From Branchiostoma floridae (taxonomy: Eukaryota; Chordata; Leptocardii; Amphioxiformes; Branchiostomatidae): 64,000 bases of DNA. Made by a program: the position numbers and the translations under genes. Every line of letters starts with the position of its first letter. Within the stretch, counting starts at the first letter, position 1. Below the pieces are notes generated by a model. That model made no database searches, was not told the origin of the DNA, and saw nothing but the letters and a program-made list of their open reading frames with translations. Location of the stretch: assembly GCF_000003815.2 (NCBI RefSeq), contig NC_049980.1, positions 2,753,179 to 2,817,178 on the forward strand, in the 5' to 3' direction. Below, in pieces: positions 34,594-44,200 of this stretch.

Positions 34594-34672
34594 TCGGTGG
34601 TTTTATTCGGTGGTTATAACAAAGGACCGGGCGTTATGACACCGTATACACCACGGGGCGGGTCATTAACCC
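34587..34672. mobile_element. Half copy of the 18870-19046 palindrome, TTAA on the right
   Basis: 86 bp matching the inverse of the left arm at 18870: CGCTCACTCGGTGG, then GGTCATTAACCC ending at 34672. TTAA follows at 34673-34676. The inner side joins the coding minisatellite directly, with CGCT shared at the junction. With 18870 it forms a pair of inverted ends enclosing 15.8 kb. Confidence 0.8.
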
Positions 34673-35239
34673 TTAATTATAAAGACCACAGACAACAAGT
34701 ACTATGGCTACCCCAGCTCCGCCCAGTTGTAATGATAGGAGCTTATACCCAGTGTGGCAATGTACGGTATCACAATGTTTTTACCTTCGCCAGGTTATAT
34801 TCTATTTTTGCTTCACTGCATGCACTATTTTTGTTGCTTGTTCGCGCCACCACCATCGGCCACACTAGGGTTAGACCTCTAAGCTTATCCCTAGACGTCA
34901 TGCCCCACACAGATGTAGTTGTGTCATTAACACCTGTAGTGTTCGCAGCCCCTGCGATGTCAGTGACCCTTGCATTATATGAACCCCCTGGACTGTCCTA
35001 ACCCACCCCCTCTTATGCCCACACCTCTGTTGGGTCCATACCCTCTGCAATGCCCTTGTGATGCCTGAAACCCCTGTGGTGTCCGTTCCAACTGTAGTGT
35101 CCATACCCCCTGTAGTGTCCGTACCCCCTTGTAACCCACGTCAAATCGAGGTACCATTCGTCCTCTTGTGTAACGCTCGCTCCTTAGCGAACAAATTAGA
35201 TGAATTTCATACTGCATTAAAATCTGTCATTATTGCAAC

Positions 35240-35577
35240 CTAAATAAGATAGAGGCTGACTATCACTTTATTATGGACTGTACTTTGTACACCAACAAAA
35301 GAAACGTCCTCTTCGATTGCATGCAAGATATGTTCCCTAACTTCCATTATATAAATAGTAAGGAAACATTCATATTCTTTATGCAACTAGATAAATCCTG
35401 CATTATTGATCACATCTGCCCTTATGTTTACAACTGTATTAAGAAGCGAGAAGAAGTTGAACCTGTACATACTAGCGCATAGTAGTCTCTGTAGATGAAA
35501 TTGTGCCTTATGCGCTACGACCTGTACTTAGCTTGTTGGAGCATAAATGTACAATAAAGGTCTTCCATTCATTCTTA
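35240..35577 (+). mobile_element. 5'-truncated LINE 3' end nested in the LINE endonuclease
   Basis: Reads ADYHFIMDCTLYTNKR and a 60-codon C-terminal end (35273-35480), then 3'-UTR with AATAAAGGTCTTCCATTC. It interrupts the host LINE between SLANKLDEFHTALKSVI and ENIEVAAV. The same insertion sits at the same point in the second copy (62026-62363). Confidence 0.75.
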
Positions 35578-36588
35578 ATGAGAATATTGAGGTAGCGGCT
35601 GTATCATAAACATGGTTCCAACATGATGTCCCCGCTGACTTCTGGTCTCTTGATGGATACACTGTGTTCCGTAAATCGAGACATGACAAGTGGGGTGGTG
35701 GTGTTGCCTTGTATGTGAAGGATAGTATAGCTACAGGACAATTCACGACAATTGATGTACCTCCCGATGTTGAATGTATGTGGCTCATGTTAAGGCCCAA
35801 GCGCCAACCTAGAAAGATCACATCAATTGTTACTTGTGTAGTATACTCACCTCCTCAGTCTCCTCAGTCCCTCATAATGGGTGATTTTAATCACATGGAT
35901 GTGTCCGACCTATGTTCTCGGAATGAAGGTTAGACAGTACACTTGATCTGATCATAACTAATCTCACTGATTATTATAACCCTCCCTCTGCAACTTCACC
36001 TCTTGGTCGCGGTGATCACAACGCTGTGCTGCTGACACCGAAGCACCGGGCACTCCAGAACAAGTATTTTCATGACAAACACGACCGATGAAGGACTCCA
36101 GTATCCGGTATTTTGGTCAGTGGGTGACTCAGCACCAGTGGGACTGGAGGTGCCAGAAGAGCAGGGGACACAGGACAAAACTACTGCCTTCTACAGGACA
36201 TTACATCAGGCAATAGCAACACACTTTCCACTCAAGTCGGTGCCGATACATTTATATGACAAACTTTGGATATCACCCAGTATCAAGTCTTTGATGAAGG
36301 CAAGACAGCGGGCTTTCAACCAACAGAACTGGGAAGACTGGCGCAAACTCCGGAACAAGATCATGAGGGAGATCAAGTCCGCCAAAAAACAGTTCTACAA
36401 CACCAGAGTTAAGAACCTTAAGAAGGAAAATCCAAGAACTTTGTTCAAGGAGTTGAATGTGCTGACGGGCAGCTGAAGGAAGATGACAGTTCGAGTGGAG
36501 GGAATGGACCCAGAAGACCACAGCGGCATGGCAAATAAAATCAAAGAGACACTTACCAACATCACAAAATCCTTACCACCGTTGAACT

Positions 36589-36863
36589 GTAACCGGTAGA
36601 GTGTTCGCCTTGCATTCGGTAGGTCGTGAGTTCGATCCCCGGCCGAGTCATACCAAAGACTCTAAAAATGGTACATGCTGCTTTCTCTGCTTAGCACTCA
36701 GCACTAATGAGGAAGAGTATGGAAGTTAAACACACATCACTACCAGCGGACCAGCACCCTGCTGTAGTGGCTTGCACATGTGTGGCCCAAGGGCTTCGAA
36801 GTGGGGATGGGCGCCACCCTACGCGTCTGTAGATGCATGGGCAAACTTTAACTTTTTTTTTTA
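36589..36863 (+). mobile_element. tRNA-derived SINE, family A, nested in the LINE
   Basis: Flanked by an exact 11-bp target duplication ACCGTTGAACT (36578-36588 and 36864-36874). It contains the B-box region GTGAGTTCGATCCCCGG and ends in AACTTTAAC followed by T8-T10. The head lacks the A box present in the copy at 44798, so it is 5'-truncated. Confidence 0.9.
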
Positions 36864-37131
36864 ACCGTTGAACTTGTCAGAACTACCATCATTTCTCCCT
36901 GCGAGGCCACCCCCGATGGTCCAGCCATGGCAGCTGTGCGAGAAATTGCTGAAGATAAAAACAACAATTGCAAAGGCTCAGGCCCGGATGGAGTAAGTGG
37001 CAGGCTGTTAAAGGAGTTCGCTTACGAACTCAGTACACCGATAGCCGACATCCTTAACACTTCCCTGTGATAAGGTACTGTTCCACAGGGATGGAAGGAG
37101 GCGATTGTGGTACCCCTACCTAAAACCTCTA

Positions 37132-37299
37132 GCCTGGGTACCATCCGGATAGTAGTTCGCTCCTATGTTCACTTCTGCTATCCAGAGAAACACAGAGAAG
37201 TGACTGTATATAGTGTATAATGAATGTCAGAGCTAGAAGCGACTGTATATAGTATATAATGAACGTCGGAGCGAACTACTTTCCGGATGGTACCCAGGC
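37132..37299. mobile_element. MITE with GCCTGGGTACCATCCGGA ends
   Basis: The inverted termini are about 32 bp long (GCCTGGGTACCATCCGGA at the left, its inverse ending at 37299) and TA lies on both sides (37130-37131, 37300-37301). Removing it rejoins LPKTS to the SLTSLIAK part of the host reverse transcriptase. The interior has two GACTGTATATAGT repeats. Confidence 0.88.
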
Positions 37300-38640
37300 T
37301 ATTAAACCTCCCCATCGGACATAAATCAGCTCCGCCCGTCTCACTCACGTCTCTCATAGCCAAAGTATGTGAGAGTTTCATGGCCACATGGGACCTACAG
37401 GACATAGAGAAGAACATATCTCCAGATCAATACGGATGTCTAAAAGGCCGATCGACCACACACTGTCTCGTCAGCCTCGCCGATCAACTCTACAAGACTG
37501 CCGACAGACTTGGCACTTGTAGCACATGGGTGCTTACAGACTACAGCAAGGCTTTCGACCTCGTCGAAACATCTGCTTGAGATGGGAGTCAGACCAGGAC
37601 TTTTACCTTGGCTTACCAACTTTCATTCGGGACGCAGCCAGAAGACCAGATATCACGATGTACTGTCACGAACAAAACAACTTACGAGCGGTCTGGCACA
37701 GGGGACCAAACTAGGACCAATAGTGTTCATCGTCCACACGAACAAATCAACAGACAGCATGTAATCTCCCACCCGGGCCTTCGTCGACGACCTAAACATC
37801 AATGAATCAAGACTTCTCTCCGAAACATCCCAGCTACAGAATGAACTCAATGAACTGTCTTTGTGGTCAGATGAGAACAGCATGAAACTGAACCCTGCAA
37901 AATGTAAGGCCGTTCATGTCTGTTTCAGTCGCACACCACCTTCGCCACCCACTCTCACTATCCGCGGACATGAGCTAGAGGTTGTGTCGCCAAGTGTCCA
38001 GGAGTAACGTTCCAAGCAGAACTAGGGTGGGACATGACGAAGAAAGGAAGCCAGAGACTGTACCTTCTATGCAGACTCTGACAGTTTAATCTACCTGTGG
38101 AAGACCTGGTCACCGTATACACCTGCTTCATCCATCCCGTTCTGGAATACGCTGCCCCAGTCGGTCACCATGGCATTACGAACACAAAAAACAAGAAGAT
38201 CGAAAGAATCCAACGGCGGGCAACTAGGATCATCCTAGAACATACTGGCCCTCTCATATGAGCAGTCCTGCAAATCACTGAAGTTACATAGCATATGAGA
38301 GGAGGGAGGACCTGTGCCTGGAGTTTGGAAAGAAGCTGGCCAAGTCAAACCTGTACCACACCTGGTTACCACGCACCAGAGGTGAAGTGACGGGGAGGGA
38401 AACAAGACAAAAAACAAAATCGACATCATATCAGTACGAACAAATCGATATGCCAAAAGTCCAATACCTTATATTGTCAACCTCTTGAACAGCAGTAAAT
38501 AACTTTTATCTAGCACCGATGTGTAATGATTATTGTATTTTAATGATTATTGTATTTTATTGTTGTAAATTGACGACACATGTATATAAGTTGATTGATG
38601 TATTTTTACCTGTAGTGTTTGTAAAAAGTTGTAACGGTGA

Positions 38641-38839
38641 ATCTCGCATGCGCAGTTCAGCTTTTTGGCTGCCAGGAGAGTTCAATCGTACACCCGATCT
38701 CGGAAGTTAAGCCACGCGCTTACATTATAATCAACAATACATGGTTGTTGTACAGCTGAATTGCAAGCTTAAAATAGACGTTGCTTAAGTGCAAGGGTCT
38801 GGAACAGCTGCCATTTGGCGCTAACTCAGGTGACCTCAA
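38641..38839. other. Unassigned sequence
   Basis: Nothing recognised. Confidence 0.4.
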
Positions 38840-39118
38840 TACGAAAGCATTTGCCCCAAGTGCGGCCATAGGACTTAACGTTTTGAACTCCTGACACACC
38901 GGGAAGGACCACTACTGTCTTCCATAAGTGTGGCGGTTCTTTAACGTGTGGATCTCCTCAAATACGGGACCCCCATTTAACGTCCTATCTGAGGGACAAT
39001 GCTAACCGAAGTTAGGTACTCTACCTTAGTGAAGTGAGGAAAGTCGTGTTAAGAGACCTTCCCAAGCGCACAAGATCGGTGGTATTTCAACTGATTCGAA
39101 CCTAGAACCTCTGGGTTA
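38840..39118 (-). mobile_element. SINE family B, diverged
   Basis: Forward blocks GTGAGGAAAGTCGTGTTAAG, CACAAGATCGGTGG and GATTCGAACC match 9175-9245. The part near 38930-38990 (GCGGTTCTTTAACGTGTGGA, CCCCCATTTAACGTCC) is the inverse of 26978-27040. Together the three copies define head, body and tail of one family. Confidence 0.6.
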
Positions 39119-39119
39119 T

Positions 39120-39270
39120 GTAACACACACAGCTCCTTTACACACGACTACTTTAAACACAGCTCCTTCGCACACTGCCCATTCACATACAGCTCATTCA
39201 CATAGTTTCTTATCACACACAGATCCTTCACAAACAGCTCCTTTACTAAGCACAAACAGCCCATACTGCT
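39120..39270. repeat. Degenerate minisatellite of CACAGCTCCTTCACA units
   Basis: About eight imperfect 14-16-bp units (CACAGCTCCTT, CATACAGCTCATTCACA and similar). Confidence 0.6.
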
Positions 39271-40308
39271 AAAACAGCTTTTGTACCAGTGTGCTTTCTT
39301 AGATCTGAGTAGCTTGACGTGATAGCCAGCCCAGGTAGACAGTCTAGCCTTTTCCGTCAACCCACATAAGAGAGGGACTTGGAGAAGTATGTGTCATCAC
39401 ATTCATTCCTGAAAAATATTTCATTTCAAATCTACTCCCTTACAATGTAAACAACAAGCAATATTGTAACATAAGTTTATGCTCCATTCATTCATTCTTA
39501 CTTGCAAAGGTATCAGTAGATTGTAATGATAATGAGATTTGTATATTCTACATGTATGACATACAATGTACATTGTAAAGAAGTTTTCCCCCCATATTAT
39601 CCAGGACCTAAACAAACGAGTAATCAAAGTCCAGCTGGCATCAAGTTGATTCTTAAGCCTATTTTAAAAGACACAACAGCAAGAACAGCTGAAAGACTTA
39701 CTACAATGTAGATATCAAACAAAATTCATGTTTCACTTCTTCCTTCAATGATGTCACAGACTTTGAATCCTCAGTTTAAGTTTTAAAAGACCATTTTGGC
39801 AGGATGTTGCATCAGAGAGTCCAAAGATTAAAAGAAAATAACTTCAGTGTGCTTTGATTTTTCAAAGACACCTAAATTGGCAGAATATGCACCTTTTGTC
39901 ATAACTTACAAGTAGCTGACCATATTCCGAGTTAAAGAAAGCATAATGGGCCACAGCAAGTGAATTTTATGGATGACATCTACACGCTCATTAATTTTTG
40001 CCTGATTTCAGAAAAAAAAAACAAGAATTTTTCTTCTTTTGAGATGGTCCACATGTTGAAAAATTCCGAAAAATGAGCTGTAGTTGTGTTGTAGCCTAAT
40101 GATTGTACATTGTACTTGTGGAAGTGACACTCACAAGGTACCCAAGACTGTACTAGTGAAACTAGTTTAATAGTTGTACCAGTGGCAATGATATAAAAGC
40201 CATGAGTGTGGTTACCAACTTTGTTAGTGATTACCAGTCTACACTTGTGTCACTTTTACTTCATGTCTAGAATACAGGAATGAATGCCTTATTGGCTGTG
40301 TTACCTGA
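39271..40308. other. Unassigned sequence
   Basis: AT-rich, small frames only, nothing recognised. Confidence 0.35.
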
Positions 40309-41033
40309 CAGGGCTCGAAATACTGGGTGCATGTGCACCTTGGTGCACCCAAAATTGGAACCAATTTTTTCTGTGAGTGCAACAGGTGTGATGGCGTCAC
40401 TGTTTTGGTTGAATAGATTTAATAGAGTTGGAAGCATACTTCAAGACTCCACCTTCTCACACGTGGTGTCAGAAGTGGGATGTTCAATGAAGGAAAGACA
40501 GTAGGTGAGGATCCATGCAAGAAAGGCAGATTACTACATCCGGGGAACTGAGTAAGTAGACCGATTGTCGATAGCTTGTGCCAAGAGCCAGTGTTGATGA
40601 GACCTTACTTTGAGAAGACTTTCATCCTAACAGAGATTGGAGCAGTGCTGACACAGATAGCCAGGACCTCCCTGTGGTGTATGTGAGCCGGAAGTTACTA
40701 CCCCGTGAAGGGAACTACTCCTGAGAAGGAGTGTCTGGTAATCAAGTATGCGGTCGAGACACTCCACTACTACCTAATCGGGAGGAAGTTTGTCATCATG
40801 ATGGAACACCATCCTCTGCAGTGGCTGAACCAGATGAAACACCATAACCAGAGGCTCACAAGATAGAGCATGTGCCTGCAATAGTTATCAAGTTTTCTTA
40901 GTTATGAACAAAAATGCATTGTACTAGTAGTTTGTTTGTTTTCTGAAATTCTACTTTATCTTTTGTGGTCACCCAATTTTTTAGATTAAGTGCACCAGTG
41001 CACCCAATCCAAAAAAATCAATTTCGAGCCCTG
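40309..41033. mobile_element. hAT-like element, CAGGGCTCGAAAT ends
   Basis: It begins CAGGGCTCGAAAT and ends ATTTCGAGCCCTG. Subterminal GGTGCACC/TGGGTGCA motifs are also inverted (40327 and 40990). The flanks TTACCTGA and TTACCATA share six of eight positions, consistent with an old 8-bp hAT target duplication. The interior holds a Gypsy-type fragment, not an hAT transposase. It lies 85 bp beyond the SLC66A3 stop codon. Confidence 0.75.
40630..40865 (+). pseudogene. Ty3/Gypsy RNase H fragment inside the hAT-like element
   Basis: Frames spell GAVLTQ, then TPEKECLVIKYAVETLHYYL and GRKFVIMMEHHPLQWLNQM. This is the start of a Gypsy RNase H domain (family form: ECLAIV-A-ETLRYYL, D-H-PLQWL). The catalytic Asp of the D-H-PLQWL motif is replaced (EHHPLQWL), and shifts and stops are present. 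A dead fragment on the + strand. Confidence 0.7.
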
Positions 41034-41117
41034 TTACCATATTTTGTCCTTTAATTCAACTATACACACTTGATTAACATTTCAATCTCCTGTGCAGTCT
41101 TCATTTGTTGGCCATCT

Positions 41118-41224
41118 TTATGCACGTTTCTCCCTCTTGGCAGGTGTCTTCAGTGCTTGCAAATACACGACACTCAGGCCGATAGTGCAGTTCAGCACAG
41201 AACTGATAGACTGCGTCAGAAGAA
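41118..41224 (-). CDS. SLC66A3: SLC66A3 exon 7, with stop
   Basis: Acceptor TTCCCCAG; reads LLTQSISSVLNCTIGLSVVY and a short basic tail KTPAKREKRA before TAA at 41120-41118. No clear polyadenylation signal is seen before the hAT-like element at 41033. Confidence 0.92.
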
Positions 41225-44200
41225 CTGGGGAAGTGCACATCATGCAATTATTTTACAATTCAGGTGAAGAAAGAAGGTTAGGAGGAACAAATAATCTCAT
41301 GTAACAGAGTGTAACCAATGTGCAGATGTGACTAGTTTTTGTTATTAAATAAAATAACACTTGAACATGACAACACTCAAGACATATGACACACATGTAG
41401 ATATCTGCATTTGTATACAATCATGAAAAGTTACATGTACAACATGTATTTATAAAATTATTCTTAGATGTTGCAACATTTAAGATTCTAGACACACCTT
41501 CGGGTCAAGAGAAAGAAAAGTATCTGCCACAGTACCAAGGTCACATACCAGGGTTAATCATAAACAATACATCTTGACCTTTGTCTTTCCAAATATTGTC
41601 TATCCACAAAAATCTGGAAACACAGACACACACAAACACACACACATACATGTACACAGACACGCTCCAAAGTATATGACATATCTCCATTTTTCATGGA
41701 GATACAAATGTAAAAATAGCCAACTTCATGCCATGGGCCTGGAGCAGTGATACTTTTACAGGAAATTGTGATAGGGCCTGGAGCAGGGATATTTTTAGAG
41801 GATGTTGTGATAGTCATCTGGAATAGGATTCGCTTTCCCGAAAACAAGAACAATGCATGCATGTACCTCAAAATTTGATAAATGTCAAATTTCAATGATT
41901 TTTGGGGGGTGACCATACATTTATCAGCCAATATTGATATGTCAATATTGTAAGATGAAATCAATAGACTACCTACCTAAGTACCTGAACATCCAACTGT
42001 TACTCTATAAGCCAATATAGCTACGGACATTGCATTGCAGCTGGGCTTTAAAGTTTACAACTTCCTACTAGTATTGTGCAGAGTTTGGTCCTTCTTGCCT
42101 ATCAATCAATCCGGCAGCATCTGTGGTTCTTTGTTTATGCACGGTCAGATTTAACAAAAAATCGGGTCTGAGGAAAAACTTTCAGGTCACTAAGGAAGGA
42201 GGTTTCTCTATCAGACACCTATGAGAGAATAATATCTTTTCCACTCCCAAAAAAACTTCCAAAGGCCAAAGGCTCAGTGGCCGTCACTCCACCATCAGGG
42301 AAAGACGTATATACCCTCTACCAAGGACATAACGTCGGAGGCATGGCTAACCCTGGACCTTCCAAGCACAACACTCTTTAAGTTACATTTGAAAATCACA
42401 CACAGCGCCATCATATCGTTTACTGAATGAATGAACTACATGTATTACTCAACAGTTGAACACCGTATAAACTATGGCAACAACAACAAAGCAATCATCA
42501 GAGTAACAACTGGTGAGTATGGGTCTCCGACGGAGGAATGTAAATTGTCTGCTGACTGACTCCTGCTTTTTTACACATTCAAGCTAAAGGCAAATTGCTT
42601 TGATCAGCACGTTCTGCTTTTGTTGTTAGGTTTAAGTTGGAGACATTTGCTCTTAACTTCTGCTTCTTATCAAGTCATTATATATATACAAGTATTGTAC
42701 AAAATGTAGGGAACAAACTTACCAGGAATGTCTCCTGTTTGCACAATGGTTGTGAAAATCCGAGCTGAGACATGGTAAAAAGATTGCACAATGTAAGTAT
42801 TTTTATGTGGAAGTTACTGAATATTGTACATGCTTATCACAATGTGTCTTAAGTGCACATATGTTTACATTTAAGAGTTTTCTGAAGACCTACATTGTGC
42901 CTTTTACCCTTGTCCTGCTGGTATTTTGTTTCCAGTGCTGATTGCTTCATCAGGTTGTTGAAACTTTTGCACTGCTACTGCAGTCAGTTAGGCCATGTTG
43001 ATTTGATTATATGGATGACATCCTCTGGGAACTCCAAAATTGATGCAAGCGAGCGAATAAAAAAAAAGTTTGGCCAAAAAAAAAAAAAGTTGGCTTCAGT
43101 ATGAAATCAATGTGGCCAGGAAGGTTGAACATAGGACTACAAACACATAGTATGGTATACCAACAGTTAGATGTTGCGACCAGTACATCATACGGGTGCG
43201 AAACATTTTTTTTCTTCTTGGACCAATCTGAAATAAACAGACCTGAAAAAAAATCAGACGAACGGGGTTCGCCAATTGCAAAATGGACACACTATGTCGG
43301 CGGGTGTTTGGGGTCTTACCGGCCCAATAAGACAACAAGAGCGAAGTGAGTAGAGGTTATAGTCACGTGTACCAAGTTTCTACATGCAAAAGTACAGAGA
43401 CAGTTAGCCTTTATTACATGAAGATGGGATTTTAAAATGCCAGTGGTAGTCCAATGATCCACCAAAGAGATTTCTTTGTAGCAAAATTGACCAATTACCA
43501 TTGTTTTGAGTATTATCAGTTCTCAAGTTTCCAAAGACAATCAGGTCCAGGTTCACGTCCACCTGGAAATGATCCTCTGGACCTGAACGGGACCTATCCT
43601 GAATTTACTGGTACATGTACAAACCCCTACCAAAAATACTTTTTTTTTTCTTTCTGTCCTTTCACATCTTATTATTTGACTTTTGAGATTTATTTTGGCA
43701 TTCTATGGCATCAGTTATCGATTTTCTGATACTTTTTTTCAATCTATGGAATATTTGTGCTCATTTCACAGCTGCTTTGCACAATTTACTATGTGGTCCA
43801 AAACTTTTTTTTTTGGAAATGGCCGAAAATTGGTGCGAGCGCGGATGTCATCCATATAATCAAATCAACGTGGCCTTACTTCATGTGCATTTGCACTGTG
43901 TTTCACTGCAGGTTCATGTCAGAGATACCCAAAACCTGTATGCACGGGACCCACATACAGGCATCATAATGCTTGTATGTGAATCTATATTCTACATGGG
44001 ATCCGCAGGACAAGGGTTAATCCTGTACACTGAACTCACATTATTCTGAATGAGAAAATGTACGATACACTGCAACATGTAACTGTTGATTAGCTGGGGT
44101 TGGCTTCAAATGAGAAATTCTTTCCAGGCATAATAATCATCATTCTATCAGTCAGCCAAATCAAGAACTAAGCCTGTATACTTAATAACTAAATATACAG

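Larger units (their letters stand above)
34700..38640 (+). mobile_element. CR1-like LINE, dead, with three nested insertions (copy 1)
   Basis: A proline-rich region (about 34900-35140) precedes the start of an APE-type endonuclease (CNARSLANKLDEFHTAL, about 35170-35220). The endonuclease resumes at 35578 (DGYTVFRKSRHDKWGGGVAL, later LIMGDFNH near 35870). A basic linker follows (36290-36475). The reverse transcriptase then runs GPDGVSGRLLKEF (36980), SLTSLIAKVCESF (37340), motif A LTDYSKAFD (about 37530-37560), motif B GLAQGTKLGPIVF (about 37690) and motif C FVDDLNI (about 37783). The C-terminal KIERIQRRATRII block is near 38200. Stops and shifts occur in every domain. Insertions: LINE tail 35240-35577, SINE 36589-36863, MITE 37132-37299. 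A near-identical partial copy is at 61883-64000. Confidence 0.85.

Noticed and set aside
33335-34639. 434-codon + strand frame (GLGTALLVEA repeats) opposite the transposase-like frame
   Set aside because: All repeat units there are multiples of three without stops in any frame, so every frame is open. The - strand frame is the one fused to conserved protein sequence.
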